A DNA stretch of 64,000 bases from Snodgrassella alvi (GCF_002777855.1 NZ_MEIK01000017.1:1-64000), one strand, 5' to 3'; shown: positions 24,863 to 35,040, numbered from the stretch's first letter. Program-made: numbers and translations. Notes: a model not told the origin generated them from the letters alone.

Positions 24863-25188
24863 GTAATAACGTGGTTTTTACTAGACTATGGGTCACACAT
24901 ATAATTCTGGTCTGCGCCATGGTTTTTTTAGAATAGTTAATGAATAAAAATAAAAAATGCCGCCAATAAAATAGTAGTGTTTAGATGTTTTAACTAATTC
25001 GTTCAATGTAATAAAGATAAGCATAAATCAGCTAGGCATGTTTTGTATCAGTCTGCTCTGAATGAACCGAAAATTAAACGATTTATCTGCTTAAATAATG
25101 ATAAATAAATAATATTGTAGTTGGCTTTTGGCTATTTGATAATGGTTTTGATCTGTGAGTTGATAGTAGCTTACTTAATATGACTGTA

Positions 25189-25246
25189 AATTAATAAGAA
25201 TAATTCCCATTTCCACTTGTATAAAAGAATCATTATTGATTACAAT
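25189..25246 (+). promoter_or_regulatory. Heme operon promoter with Fur-like sites
   Basis: TTGTAT (25217-25222) and TACAAT (25241-25246) are spaced 18 bp and form a plausible sigma-70 promoter. AATTAATAAGAATAATTCCCATT just upstream (about 25189-25211) and AATCATTATT between the boxes resemble degenerate Fur half-sites. Iron-dependent control of the heme receptor is expected; neither site is a strong match by itself. Confidence 0.5.
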
Positions 25247-25290
25247 GCGCCATCTTTGCATTAATTTTTGTCAAAAGGGGTTAACTTTAT

Positions 25291-27519
25291 ATGTGTCGCT
25301 CACCCAAGATAATTGCGCTAGCTGTAACCTGTATCGGCTTCCCTGCAGCTGTTTATGCGGAGGGCGAGGCTCATTTGCCCACGATTAATGTTGAGGCTAA
25401 ACGGGCTACTCCCAGTGTGTTTAAGGATACGACCGTTAAGGCTGAAACCATTGAAAAACATGGAGCGGTAGATTTAAAAACAGCACTGAAAGACATACCC
25501 GGAGTGGAGGTACTAGATACGCAGGGTACGCGGCAAGGAAATGACAGCGTGAATATTCGAGGGCTAAGTGGCAACCGGATCAGTATGACGATTGACGGTA
25601 TTGATTTGCCTGAAGCGAATGAAATGAAGCATACAGGACAATATGCTATTTTTGGGCGGGGTAATTTTATGGATGTTTCTGCACTCAGTAGTGTGGATAT
25701 CAGTAAAAATGCCCGCGGATTTGGTTTAGGAGGTGCTGTAGCCATGCATACTCTGACACCGGGCGAAATTTTACAGGGTGAGGATAAGGGCGGCTATATT
25801 GATACTCAGTATAACAGCGTCGATAAATCTACGGCAGTGACAGGAGCCGGTGCGCTGAGAAGTGGCAACTGGCGCGGCATGGTGTTGGGCACTTATCGCA
25901 AAGGTGATGAGGTGGATAACCGTGGTAATGTCGGTGGCCGTGGCGCATTACGTACCAAATCTGACCCAGTCGATCACAATAGTCGCTATTTCTTGACTAA
26001 GCATGAATTTGATATCAATGATAAAAACACCTTGAGTTTTACGGCAGAGTACCTAAACCGCAATCAGTGGACTGATTCTTTATCACAAGCGAATAGCTCC
26101 TATACGGATGTACGGGGTGTAGATGATAATAAGAAAACTCGATTTTCACTCGGGCATGAATATCATAGTGACGACGGGCTGATTCATTCAGGTAAAACAC
26201 AGATTTACTGGCAGCAGACTAAAACCGACTCCACTACGCATCGAGATTATGTTAAAGGCTGTACCAGCATGATTCCTAACCAGAATAATCGCTGTGTATT
26301 CGACTTTACCAATAAAGATAAAGTGTGGGGGCTGACAAGCGACTGGTCATCACATTTTGATGGTGCTCAGCTGACGCAGGACTGGCGCTATGGTTTGAAT
26401 GTGGCTCATCATGAACTGACCAGCGACTGGCAAGGCTATTATGCTCGTTCAAAACCTAATGCAGATAATAAAACCATACGAGCCAGTATTTATGTAGACG
26501 GAGATCTGCAATGGGGTAACCTGATTGTTAGCCCAGGTTTATCTGCGTCTTACTATCATATGAAACCCGATTCAAAGGGATTTGTTACCGGTATCAACAA
26601 TGAAATTGGTGAATTACGAAAAAAACATCAAAGTGCGCTGACACCGCGTCTGGGCATTGCTTACCGCTTTGATCCACTATTGGTACCCTATTTCCAGTAT
26701 GCTCGTGGCTTTAATGCCCCTTCTTCACAGCAACTGGCTTCTTCATGGAACCCAGGCAGCTATAGCTCATGGGGCAATCCGAATCTAAAGGCCGAAACCG
26801 CTAATAATTTTGAGCTGGGGTTGCGCGGTAAAAATGATGTGTTTGAATATGGCATTGCGGGATTTGATAATCACTATAAAAACTTCATTGATTACGTGAA
26901 TATCTCTGGACAGGTAAAAATCCCAGCTGATGCAGTATGGAGCCGCCCTGGCAGTACGCAGACGCTAGTATTGCAGGCGCAGAACTTTAGTAAAGCGCAT
27001 ATCTATGGTGGTGAGGCTTATGCACGTTGGAAATTTGCTCCAGACTGGAAGGTAAATGGATCATTGGCATATTCGCGTGGGTCTATCCGGCAGGAGGGTG
27101 TGGATCAACCACTTAATTCGGTAATGCCGGTTAAGCTGAAGCTGGGTCTGGCCTATGATAAGGAAATCTGGGGTGCTAATGTGGATTTCACTTATGTAGC
27201 TAAAAAAGGCAATAGCGATATTCAGGACGTACCTAAAGGAACAAGCTATTACAACCCATCCAGAAATTATGCATTGGTTGATCTGGGCGGCTTCTGGAAA
27301 CCTACTAAGCACTTGAGTTTCCATGCCGGTATAAACAATGTATTTAATAAGAAATACTGGAACTGGGCAGATATCGCCTACATGATGCCAAATGTCAACA
27401 GCCAGTCTGGTACTTCCGGTCAGAGCGATGGTAATGCCAGCAAATTGACCAAAGATAATGCTGATTTCTATTCAGCTCCAGGACGGACGTTTAATGTTGG
27501 ATTGCGCTACACATTTTAA
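25291..27519 (+). CDS. TonB-dependent heme/hemoglobin receptor
   Basis: A 742-residue outer-membrane receptor. Signal peptide (MCRSPKIIALAVTCIGFPAA VYAEG), then LPTINVEAKR, the plug domain with DIPGVEVLDTQGTRQGNDSV and NIRGLSGNRISMTIDGIDLP, and a 22-strand barrel ending in GRTFNVGLRYTF with terminal Phe. FQYARGFNAPSSQQL corresponds to the FRAP-NPNL region of heme receptors (also NPNLKAE), supporting heme or hemoglobin as ligand. First gene of a five-gene heme operon. Family names in use include HmbR, HemR and HmuR; I leave the symbol open. Confidence 0.92.
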   Translation: MCRSPKIIALAVTCIGFPAAVYAEGEAHLPTINVEAKRATPSVFKDTTVKAETIEKHGAVDLKTALKDIPGVEVLDTQGTRQGNDSVNIRGLSGNRISMTIDGIDLPEANEMKHTGQYAIFGRGNFMDVSALSSVDISKNARGFGLGGAVAMHTLTPGEILQGEDKGGYIDTQYNSVDKSTAVTGAGALRSGNWRGMVLGTYRKGDEVDNRGNVGGRGALRTKSDPVDHNSRYFLTKHEFDINDKNTLSFTAEYLNRNQWTDSLSQANSSYTDVRGVDDNKKTRFSLGHEYHSDDGLIHSGKTQIYWQQTKTDSTTHRDYVKGCTSMIPNQNNRCVFDFTNKDKVWGLTSDWSSHFDGAQLTQDWRYGLNVAHHELTSDWQGYYARSKPNADNKTIRASIYVDGDLQWGNLIVSPGLSASYYHMKPDSKGFVTGINNEIGELRKKHQSALTPRLGIAYRFDPLLVPYFQYARGFNAPSSQQLASSWNPGSYSSWGNPNLKAETANNFELGLRGKNDVFEYGIAGFDNHYKNFIDYVNISGQVKIPADAVWSRPGSTQTLVLQAQNFSKAHIYGGEAYARWKFAPDWKVNGSLAYSRGSIRQEGVDQPLNSVMPVKLKLGLAYDKEIWGANVDFTYVAKKGNSDIQDVPKGTSYYNPSRNYALVDLGGFWKPTKHLSFHAGINNVFNKKYWNWADIAYMMPNVNSQSGTSGQSDGNASKLTKDNADFYSAPGRTFNVGLRYTF

Positions 27520-27557
27520 GTCACTACTACCAATAAAAACTTTGTAAAGGAACGAAC

Positions 27558-28598
27558 ATGAGCTTATGGCAACAATATCAGGATAAGAAAGCAACCATCG
27601 AGGGAGGAATGTATTTCCCGCGTCAGGCTGCTGCTGATTTGGGTGTAAGTGAAGGTGCTTTAATGGCGGATGCGCCTGATTCGATTTATCTGGGTAACCA
27701 GATTCGTGAACTGGTACTGAAGCTGGAAACTTTAGGCGAAGTATTGAGCGTGGTGCGTAACGATGCTGCTGTACATGAAAAAATCGGCGTATATGAGCAT
27801 GTTACGCTCACGGCGCGTAGCGGGCTGGCTTTGAATGTGGGTGGTCTGGATTTGCGTTTTTTCCTGCACAACTGGCATCATGCCCTAGCCACTACTGTGA
27901 CTATCGGTGACAAAACCATGCGCTCTATTCAGTTTTATGATGAATATGGCATGAATATCGAAAAGGTATTTATGCGGGATGATACTAGATTGGCCGCATG
28001 GCAGGCTTTGATTGATGAATTTAAAACCAGCGGTAAGCCCGAATTTTTACCTGCACCAGAAGTGAATGTTACCGTACCTGAACCGTTATCTCCAGAACGG
28101 GAGCAGGCTTTTCAGGAGCGCTGGAATGAACTGAAAGATGTCCATCATTTTGGCGGTTTACTGGAAACATTCAAAATAGACCGGCAACAGTCTTATCGTC
28201 ATGCGCCAGCCGGATGTACTAAATTGGTCGATCGCAGTGTTTGGGAACAGGTTCTGAATCATGTGCAGGCCAGTAAACAGGAAATTATGATTTTTGTTGG
28301 TAACCGTGGACTGGTACAAATTCAGACCGGTAAATTGCATAATGTGGTGCGTTCACATGGGTATCTGAATGTACTGGATGCTAAAGTACCGGAAGAGGGT
28401 TTTGATTTACATCTGCGTGATACAGATATTGTGGAAACATGGGTAGTGCGTCGCCCGATTAGTGAAGGTTATGTAACCTGCATTGAAGGTTTCGATAAAA
28501 ATCGTCAGACAGTGGTACAGATTTTCGGCCGTCGCGAAGAGGGTAATGATGAAATGCAATCTTGGCATCAGCTTATGGATAGTCTGCTAGCTAACTAA
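27558..28598 (+). CDS. hmuS: Hemin-degrading factor HmuS/HemS family
   Basis: A 346-residue cytoplasmic protein of two structurally repeated halves (about 1-170 and 180-346), as in HemS, ChuS and HmuS. The second half contains YRHAPAGCTKLVD, with a His where the heme-ligand region is expected, and VVRSHGYLNVLDAKVPEEGF DLHLR; the paired first-half element is LNVGGLDLRFFLHNWHHAL. These proteins bind or degrade heme after import. GGAAC gives a ribosome site. It follows the receptor by 38 nt and precedes the heme ABC genes. Confidence 0.93.
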   Translation: MSLWQQYQDKKATIEGGMYFPRQAAADLGVSEGALMADAPDSIYLGNQIRELVLKLETLGEVLSVVRNDAAVHEKIGVYEHVTLTARSGLALNVGGLDLRFFLHNWHHALATTVTIGDKTMRSIQFYDEYGMNIEKVFMRDDTRLAAWQALIDEFKTSGKPEFLPAPEVNVTVPEPLSPEREQAFQERWNELKDVHHFGGLLETFKIDRQQSYRHAPAGCTKLVDRSVWEQVLNHVQASKQEIMIFVGNRGLVQIQTGKLHNVVRSHGYLNVLDAKVPEEGFDLHLRDTDIVETWVVRRPISEGYVTCIEGFDKNRQTVVQIFGRREEGNDEMQSWHQLMDSLLAN

Positions 28599-28702
28599 TA
28601 AATTGCTCGGGCAGGCAGGCATTAAATATTGAGTATGAATCAATCCATATACAGAAATAAGTTTACCTGCCCATGTACTGCTTGTAATCAGAAGGGTAAA
28701 TC

Positions 28703-29491
28703 ATGAAAAAATTACTGTTGGCAGCGGCAATGTGCGCTGCTTTTCCGTTTGCATTTGCTGCCCGTATCGTGACATTGACCCCAGACGTAGCCGATGTTGT
28801 GGTTGAATTGGGCGGAGCTAAGGAAATAGTTGGCAGAGAAATGGCCTCAACCAATCCGGCCTTAAAAAATGTACCTAGTATCGGTTTGTTTCATGGGCTG
28901 AGCGTGGAGCCAATTGCAGCCAAAAAACCTACACTCGTTCTGGGTTCATGGATGGCACAGCCCGCCAGTATTTATGCCAATTTAAATCGAGTGGGGGTTA
29001 AAGCAATCAATGTTGCGCCCAAAGATGATTTAAACGGCTATGCTGCTGGTATTCGGCAGATTGGTCAACTGATTGGAAAAAACAAAGAAGCTAACGCTTT
29101 GGCTGACCGCTGGTTGAGTCAGGTAAAGCAGATGCCAAAAACCGGTAAACGCTATCTGATAAGCTACGACGGACGCTTTGTATCCGGACGTAATACCGCA
29201 GCAGATGAGCTGATTAAAAGAGCTGGCGGAGTGAATGCAGCAGCGGCGATTGAAGGTATGAAGCCGATGTCGAGAGAGGCTTGGCTAGCAGCAAAACCGG
29301 ATATTATTTTGATTGCAGACCGTAATCAGAAACTGGTTGGTGGAGTACAGGGATTGACCAAACGGCCGGAAATTGCAGCTTCTCCCGCAGCTAAAAAGCA
29401 GAAAATCTTTTTCCTGCCCTCTAATGACCTTTTTCGTTACGGTCTGAATACGCCGCAAGTGATTCCTAAACTTTATCAACTGGCACAATAA
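28703..29491 (+). CDS. hmuT: Periplasmic heme-binding protein HmuT
   Basis: A 262-residue substrate-binding protein of the class III (FhuD/BtuF) fold. A signal peptide (MKKLLLAAAMCAAFPFAFA) is cleaved before ARIVTL. VGREMASTNPALKNVPSIG and KPTLVLGSWMAQP are the usual HmuT/ShuT segments, followed by the long backbone helix and the C-terminal lobe with the AAKPDIILIADRN stretch. It hands heme to HmuUV. Three bases separate it from hmuU. Confidence 0.92.
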   Translation: MKKLLLAAAMCAAFPFAFAARIVTLTPDVADVVVELGGAKEIVGREMASTNPALKNVPSIGLFHGLSVEPIAAKKPTLVLGSWMAQPASIYANLNRVGVKAINVAPKDDLNGYAAGIRQIGQLIGKNKEANALADRWLSQVKQMPKTGKRYLISYDGRFVSGRNTAADELIKRAGGVNAAAAIEGMKPMSREAWLAAKPDIILIADRNQKLVGGVQGLTKRPEIAASPAAKKQKIFFLPSNDLFRYGLNTPQVIPKLYQLAQ

Positions 29492-29493
29492 TT

Positions 29494-30495
29494 ATGATGC
29501 AAGTGCAGCAAACGGCCAGCACACCTGACTCAATGATTGTCAGGGATGTGTTCTGGCCTAAATTAGTTTGGTTTATCACTGCTGTGACATTCAGCCTGCT
29601 ACTGAGCTGGTTTTGCCTCGGGCTAGGCATGGGCGGCTGGCAATGGCCACAGTCTCTGGATGAAACCACCCTTGGTATCCGACTGCCGCGGGTTCTGGTG
29701 GCGCTGATTGTAGGTGCCGCATTGTCTGCTTCAGGCGCAGCATTACAGGCCTTATTTGATAATCCGCTGGCAGATCCAAGTCTGATTGGTACTTCAGGCG
29801 GTGCCGCACTCGGAGTAATAGCCGTGTTGGCTTTTGGTTGGGGTGCAGTAACGGTACCTTTAGCGGCTTTTATCGGTGCACTTTTGGTCTGCTTGCTGAT
29901 ACTGACGGTACATCGTCTGCTTGGCGGCGGTACGCTGGGTTTGCTGGTAATGGGTTTTGTAATCAGTGCTTTTTGTGGCGCGCTGGTGAGCCTAATTTTG
30001 TTTATGTCGGATGATATGGTGCTACGTAGTGCTACTAACTGGCTGGCCGGCAGTTTAGCTGAATCAGGATTTACTTCACCTTGGTATGCGCTGGCAGTGA
30101 TGGTGCTGGGTTTGGGCTTACTGGTGGTGGTCGGGCGTCGGCTGGATATTTTAATGCTGGGCGAAGAAACTGCTATTAGTATGGGTGTGGCGGTAGGCAG
30201 TACCCGTATGTGGACTGTGGTCGGCGCCGCATTATTAACAGGAGCCGCAGTTTCACTGGCTGGTATTATTGGTTTTCTGGGTATGATGGTACCGAATGTG
30301 GTGGCTCGCAGCCGAGGTGGCAGTAGGCGTCGGATTATGGTGTTGTCAGCCTGGTTGGGTGCCATATTTTTATTATTGGTAGACAGTGTCGCTCGATGGC
30401 TAAGTTATCCGGTGGATTTACCAGTAGGTATTGTGATTGCTTTACTGGGCGGACCGTTTTTCCTGTGGCTGTTTTTACAGCCGTTACGGCGTTAG
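29494..30495 (+). CDS. hmuU: Heme ABC transporter permease HmuU
   Basis: A 333-residue FecCD/BtuC-type permease with about ten transmembrane helices. LPRVLVALIVGAALSASGAA LQALFDNPLADP is the family signature near the N-terminus, and the coupling region GFLGMMVPNVVARSRGGSRR is near the end. Forms the channel for heme across the inner membrane as a dimer with HmuV. Start at 29494; a second ATG follows immediately. Confidence 0.93.
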   Translation: MMQVQQTASTPDSMIVRDVFWPKLVWFITAVTFSLLLSWFCLGLGMGGWQWPQSLDETTLGIRLPRVLVALIVGAALSASGAALQALFDNPLADPSLIGTSGGAALGVIAVLAFGWGAVTVPLAAFIGALLVCLLILTVHRLLGGGTLGLLVMGFVISAFCGALVSLILFMSDDMVLRSATNWLAGSLAESGFTSPWYALAVMVLGLGLLVVVGRRLDILMLGEETAISMGVAVGSTRMWTVVGAALLTGAAVSLAGIIGFLGMMVPNVVARSRGGSRRRIMVLSAWLGAIFLLLVDSVARWLSYPVDLPVGIVIALLGGPFFLWLFLQPLRR

Positions 30496-30504
30496 GAACA
30501 AAAT

Positions 30505-31275
30505 ATGGAAAATTTGTTTACTGTGCGTAATGTGCAGGTGCAGCCACGCGGCCGCTGCATTTTATCAGTGCCACATCTGGATATACCGGCAAATCGACAT
30601 ATCAGCATTATTGGGCCAAATGGTGCAGGTAAATCTACACTGCTGCGCGCATTGTTAGGTTTGCATGGAGCAGGAGTAACTGTACACGGTGAATCCGTTA
30701 GCAGTTATTTAAAACGTGGCCAGATTGCATGGGTAGGTCAGCATGGACAATATAGTTTGCCGCTGACGGTCACAGAATATGTTCAGCTTGGTTGTTATCC
30801 ACACAGTGGCTGGTTTAAAAAAGCTCAGGCACCGGTTGAAAAATTACATCATTTGCTAGAGGTATTCGATTTGCAGGCACTGGCGCAGCAACGGATTGGC
30901 AGCTTATCTGGCGGAGAACAGCAGCGTGCCAATGTGGTACGAGCGTTACTACAAAATGCACCGGTATTATTACTAGATGAACCGTGTAATCATCTGGATA
31001 TTCGTCATCAGCACCGTCTGATGCATTATCTACGCGAGCATCATGCCGATTTTTCGGTGGTAATGGTATTGCATGATCTGACGATGGCTGCAAATCATTC
31101 AGACTATATTGTGCTGATGAATGAAGGCCAGATAGTGGTTTCAGGTACGCCTGAAAAGGTGATGCAGTCCGATATACTCAGTGAGGTGTATCAATGGCCG
31201 ATCCGCCGCATCGAAGAAGAAGGGAAAATGTTTTTCCGTATGGCACATCATCCGGTGCAATCAGCTGCTGCCTGA
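30505..31275 (+). CDS. hmuV: Heme ABC transporter ATPase HmuV
   Basis: A 256-residue ABC ATPase. Walker A GPNGAGKST (about 37-45), the signature LSGGEQQRANVVRALL, Walker B VLLLDEPCNHLD and the switch His in MVLHDLTMAANHSD are all intact. It powers heme import with HmuU and HmuT. Last gene of the operon; no clear terminator follows. The 31276-31720 region is AT-rich without an ORF and should hold the promoter of the amino-acid transporter. Confidence 0.94.
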   Translation: MENLFTVRNVQVQPRGRCILSVPHLDIPANRHISIIGPNGAGKSTLLRALLGLHGAGVTVHGESVSSYLKRGQIAWVGQHGQYSLPLTVTEYVQLGCYPHSGWFKKAQAPVEKLHHLLEVFDLQALAQQRIGSLSGGEQQRANVVRALLQNAPVLLLDEPCNHLDIRHQHRLMHYLREHHADFSVVMVLHDLTMAANHSDYIVLMNEGQIVVSGTPEKVMQSDILSEVYQWPIRRIEEEGKMFFRMAHHPVQSAAA

Positions 31276-31733
31276 GAACACAGAAAATTAAATCATGCTC
31301 TGAACTGCTTGATTACATAAAGGTTGCTTTTGGTTTGGAAAAATTTTTTAAATCATATGTTTGAGAAAAGGGATAGATATTGATATGGAAAAATCCATAG
31401 AAGGTTATGAACAGCTTCAGCTAGGATGAATACAATCAATATGATTTTGGAATGATTTTCTAAAAAAGCATATTAAATATAAATGCTGTTTGTCTAACTA
31501 CTTGAATCTTTTGAGTGAAAAAATTTATCTGATTTGGATTAAAAGAGTTTTGAAATAGCTATAATTTGAAAAATTATATATATTATTCATTTGGTTAAAT
31601 TTTAAGATTGGTGTATTAGCCTAAGGTTGTTTTGCCGTAGAGAATACATTTATCACGTACTGATGAAAGTGTAAAGAAATTCCGGTATAGTGTATGACAC
31701 AAATATCTATTTATATTGAATCAGGAATATTAT

Positions 31734-32534
31734 ATGCACAACGCCATGCGTAAATTTTTACTGGGCTCTGTGGTTGCGGTGGCGCTTGCTGCCTGTGGCG
31801 GAGAATCCGCTTCCGGTACAGCTTCTGACTCAACTGAGCGCAATGGTAAAACAGTGGTTATGGGACTGGATGATAGCTTTCCGCCTATGGGTTTTCGTAA
31901 CGAAAAAAATGAGCTGGTAGGTTTTGACATTGATATGGCACGTGAAGCAGCCAAACGTGCCGGTCTGACTGTCGAGCTGAAACCGATTGACTGGAGTGCC
32001 AAAGAATCTGAGCTCAATAGTAAGCGTGTAGATATGTTATGGAATGGGTTGACTATTACTCCACAGCGGCAGCAGCAGTTATTATTGTCTAAGCCATATA
32101 TGGATAATCATCAGATTATTGTGGTTCGTCCTGATGGTGGTATTAATACCAAAGCTGATCTGGCCGGCAAAGTTGTCGGCGTACAGGATGGCAGCAGTGC
32201 GGTTGATGCTGTGGAAGCAGAACCGAATGTGGCCAAATCATTCAAAGAATTGAAAAAGTATGCGGATAATGTGACAGCATTAATGGATGTTTCAGCCAAA
32301 AGAGTAGATGCTTTGGTGGTGGATGAAGTGGTTGGCCGTTATTATGTATCCAAAAAGCCTAATGAATACAAAGTGCTGAGTGATAACTTTGGTACAGAGC
32401 AATACGCAGTGGCTTTCCGAAAAAATGATCAGGCATTGGAACAGAAAATTCAGAGTGCCTTGGATAGTATGAAAGTCGATGGTACATCTGCTAAAATTGC
32501 AACTAAATGGTTCGGTAAAGACATCGTCAAATAA
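31734..32534 (+). CDS. Amino-acid ABC transporter substrate-binding lipoprotein
   Basis: A 266-residue type II (SBP_bac_3) binding protein. Lipobox VALAACGG with Cys21 anchors it to the membrane. The polar-amino-acid pattern is clear: MGLDDSFPPMGFRNEKNELV, GFDIDMAREAAKRAGL, KRVDMLWNGLTITPQRQQQL, and KRVDALVVDE. Ligand is a polar amino acid, possibly cystine, arginine or glutamine. ATG at 31734 has AGGA seven bases upstream; frames starting earlier lack this. First gene of a three-gene importer. Confidence 0.9.
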   Translation: MHNAMRKFLLGSVVAVALAACGGESASGTASDSTERNGKTVVMGLDDSFPPMGFRNEKNELVGFDIDMAREAAKRAGLTVELKPIDWSAKESELNSKRVDMLWNGLTITPQRQQQLLLSKPYMDNHQIIVVRPDGGINTKADLAGKVVGVQDGSSAVDAVEAEPNVAKSFKELKKYADNVTALMDVSAKRVDALVVDEVVGRYYVSKKPNEYKVLSDNFGTEQYAVAFRKNDQALEQKIQSALDSMKVDGTSAKIATKWFGKDIVK

Positions 32535-32556
32535 ATGTTGTCTTTGCCTTGGAATC

Positions 32557-32600
32557 AACGCTGCCTGAATACAGTTTGTTCAGGCAGCGTTATTGTTGTT
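32557..32600 (+). terminator. Internal terminator/attenuator made of inverted uptake-like sequences
   Basis: AACGCTGCCTGAA (32557-32569) pairs perfectly with TTCAGGCAGCGTT (32579-32591), followed by ATTGTTGTTTT. The arms contain GCTGCCTGAA, resembling neisserial DNA uptake sequence variants. Placed between the binding-protein gene and the permease, it would lower permease and ATPase expression relative to the binding protein. Confidence 0.75.
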
Positions 32601-32613
32601 TTAAGGAATACAC

Positions 32614-33258
32614 ATGAACTATGTGTTCAATATGTTGCCTGAATTATGGACTGGGGCAAAAATTACCCTGAGTCTGTTTGCTATTACCCTGTTGCTGTCT
32701 ATTCCATTGGGGCTCGTATTGGCGCTATTGCGCTTATCCGGTGTCAAGGTGCTGGATTACCTTGTTAATTTTTACATCTGGGTGATGCGTGGCACGCCGT
32801 TGATGTTGCAAATCTTCTTTATTTATTTTGCTCTGCCGGCTGTCAATATTTTGCTGCCTGCCTACACCACTGCGATTGTTGCATTTGTGCTGAACTATGC
32901 AGCCTATTTTGCCGAGATTTTCCGTGCCGGTATTCAGGGTGTAGGTAAAGGGCAGTATGAGGCGGCAAAAACATTGGGTATGAGTTATGGCCAGACCATG
33001 CGCCGCATTGTGTTGCCGCAGATGTGGAAAAAAATCTTACCACCATTGAGTAATGAAACCATTACGTTGGTTAAGGATACTTCGCTGGTGTATGTGTTGG
33101 CATTACAGGATGTAATGCGGGTTACTTATCAGCTGGTACAGCGTGAATTTAATCTGATGCCGTTTTTTGTAGCGGCTGCATTCTATCTGATTATGACCCT
33201 GATTCTGACCTGGGGATTCCAGAAAGCGGAGAAGCGCTATGCACGCTACGATGACTGA
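32614..33258 (+). CDS. Amino-acid ABC transporter permease
   Basis: A 214-residue HisMQ-type permease with about five helices. It opens at [20 protein letters not shown], carries [19 protein letters not shown] and the EAA loop [20 protein letters not shown] (about residues 114-133), the docking site for the ATPase. AAGGAATACAC precedes the ATG. Its end overlaps the ATPase gene by 20 nt. Confidence 0.92.
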   Translation: MNYVFNMLPELWTGAKITLSLFAITLLLSIPLGLVLALLRLSGVKVLDYLVNFYIWVMRGTPLMLQIFFIYFALPAVNILLPAYTTAIVAFVLNYAAYFAEIFRAGIQGVGKGQYEAAKTLGMSYGQTMRRIVLPQMWKKILPPLSNETITLVKDTSLVYVLALQDVMRVTYQLVQREFNLMPFFVAAAFYLIMTLILTWGFQKAEKRYARYDD

Positions 33259-34018
33259 TTTGATGATAGACGCGCGAGGCATCTATAAAGCCTTTGGAAA
33301 TGTAGAAGTACTTAAAGGTGTGGATATACAGGTGGCACGTTCAGAAGTGGTGGCTATCATCGGTTCTTCTGGTTCAGGTAAATCTACTCTGCTGAGGTGT
33401 CTGAATTATCTGGAAAAAATCGATGCTGGTAGCATTGCTATTGAAAATGATTTTCTGGTACAGAATAATATTCACAACCGTGCTCATTATGCGCCTGAAC
33501 GTACAATAAAAAATATCTGTGCTCGTATGGGAATGGTGTTTCAGCAGTTTAATCTTTTTCCGCACATGACGGTGTTACAGAATGTGATTGAAGCACCGAT
33601 TACGGTGAAAAAATTGAAACGTGACGAAATTGTGCCATTGGCACAAGAACTGTTGCGTAAAGTAGGTTTAGAAAACAAACAGGATTGTTATCCGTCACAG
33701 TTATCGGGTGGGCAAAAACAGCGTGTGGCCATTGCCCGTGCACTGGCGATGCAGCCACAAATTATGCTGTTTGATGAGCCAACCTCAGCGCTTGATCCTG
33801 AATTAACCGGTGAAGTTTTAAAAACCATGCAGCAGCTGGCTGAAGACAAAATGACTATGGTGGTGGTCACCCATGAAATGGGTTTTGCGCGTGAAGTAGC
33901 TAACCAAGTGCTGTTTATGGACAAAGGTGTAATTGTAGAGTCTGGTGAAGCCAGCAGTTTTTTCGCTAATCCCCAACATGCAAGGACACAGGCGTTTTTA
34001 AGCTCGATGTTGAAATAA
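33239..34018 (+). CDS. Amino-acid ABC transporter ATPase
   Basis: A 259-residue GlnQ/HisP-type ATPase. Walker [10 protein letters not shown], signature [15 protein letters not shown], Walker [15 protein letters not shown] and [14 protein letters not shown] are intact. ATG at 33239 lies inside the permease 3' end with GGAG about eight bases before; an alternative ATG at 33251 is possible. It energises the importer formed by the two genes before it. No obvious terminator follows; it converges with the next gene. Confidence 0.93.
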   Translation: MHATMTDLMIDARGIYKAFGNVEVLKGVDIQVARSEVVAIIGSSGSGKSTLLRCLNYLEKIDAGSIAIENDFLVQNNIHNRAHYAPERTIKNICARMGMVFQQFNLFPHMTVLQNVIEAPITVKKLKRDEIVPLAQELLRKVGLENKQDCYPSQLSGGQKQRVAIARALAMQPQIMLFDEPTSALDPELTGEVLKTMQQLAEDKMTMVVVTHEMGFAREVANQVLFMDKGVIVESGEASSFFANPQHARTQAFLSSMLK

Positions 34019-34125
34019 TTACGCGTTAAATCTGGTGTGTATGAGAGGTGTTAAATTTTTGCGAGTGTATCTAACATCTCTTTAGTTTAAATTATCTGCT
34101 TGATTATTTGTTTTCATGCATAAAA

Positions 34126-35040
34126 TCAAAAAGCAGGTTTGATCCATAACTGATGATTTTTTTGATCTATTCGGACACTGTATTTTTGCAGAAAATCTAC
34201 GCCGAGCAAGCCATCGGATTCGAATTCTGCCGGCATGCCATCCATGATGGCGGCACGAACAGGAATTTTTCGGATGGTTGGGTTGTCCGGGTAGATTTTA
34301 ACTGTCATGGGATAACCACGTTTATTCAAACGCAGAGTTGTTTTTTCCGTATTGTCAGTGGTTATTTTTTTGCTATTACTGAGTTTTTCCGACCTTGATG
34401 TGCCTTTAAGAAAAGACATTGATGCTCCGGTATCAAGAATCAGGTTATATGTCTTTTTCTGGTCGGTAAATTTGATAACCATGCCTTCTTTCGGATGTAT
34501 TTTATAAGGAAAAACTGTCCATTGGTGGCTTAATCGGTTTGGGTTGTTTCTATCATCAATAATTATTTTTCTGTGAGCTATATCCAGTGTCAGGATGTGA
34601 TCTTGAAAAAGTGTTAACCCGACTACAGGGATGCTTTCATCTGGCACAGGCGGTTTTTTCTGTTCTGGATTGCTGGAATAATTCCAACCCCAAGGCTTTA
34701 ATTCCATCGCTTCAATGTTTTGGAATTCGAGTCCGTTAATATTCAGATGTTTGATCAGAAATTGATCTGATTCTTTAATTTTTCCGCTTAAATCCAAGCT
34801 TTTGTTTGTAGTTGGTATTTGGATTGTTTCTGGAAGCTGTTTTAAAGTGTTGAGTGGTAAATGCAGTGCCGTCTGAGAGCCTGTATCAAGAATAAATTTT
34901 TCTGGTTTGCCGTTGATTTTTAATACAACTTCGGGAATATTAATATCTTTGATGAAAGTAAGCGGTAATTGAATTTCTTGAGCTAGAGCAGTTTTGGTGA
35001 TGGCTAGAATGACCAGACTTGTAAAACATTTTAAACGCAT
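34126..35040 (-). CDS. Periplasmic protein with two retropepsin-like aspartic protease domains
   Basis: A 304-residue protein with a signal peptide (MRLKCFTSLVILAITKTALA). Two copies of the retropepsin active-site motif are seen: FILDTGSQTALHLP (Asp52) and LILDTGASMSFLKG (Asp203), each in a hydrophobic-strand context with a later hydrophobic-Gly pair (PVVGLTLFQ, DGLLGVDFLQ) as in the clan AA flap-and-psi-loop layout. Retroviral proteases need two such domains, so one chain may form an intramolecular dimer. Function is unknown; a periplasmic peptidase or binding role is likely. Monocistronic. Confidence 0.8.
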   Translation of the reverse strand: MRLKCFTSLVILAITKTALAQEIQLPLTFIKDINIPEVVLKINGKPEKFILDTGSQTALHLPLNTLKQLPETIQIPTTNKSLDLSGKIKESDQFLIKHLNINGLEFQNIEAMELKPWGWNYSSNPEQKKPPVPDESIPVVGLTLFQDHILTLDIAHRKIIIDDRNNPNRLSHQWTVFPYKIHPKEGMVIKFTDQKKTYNLILDTGASMSFLKGTSRSEKLSNSKKITTDNTEKTTLRLNKRGYPMTVKIYPDNPTIRKIPVRAAIMDGMPAEFESDGLLGVDFLQKYSVRIDQKNHQLWIKPAF

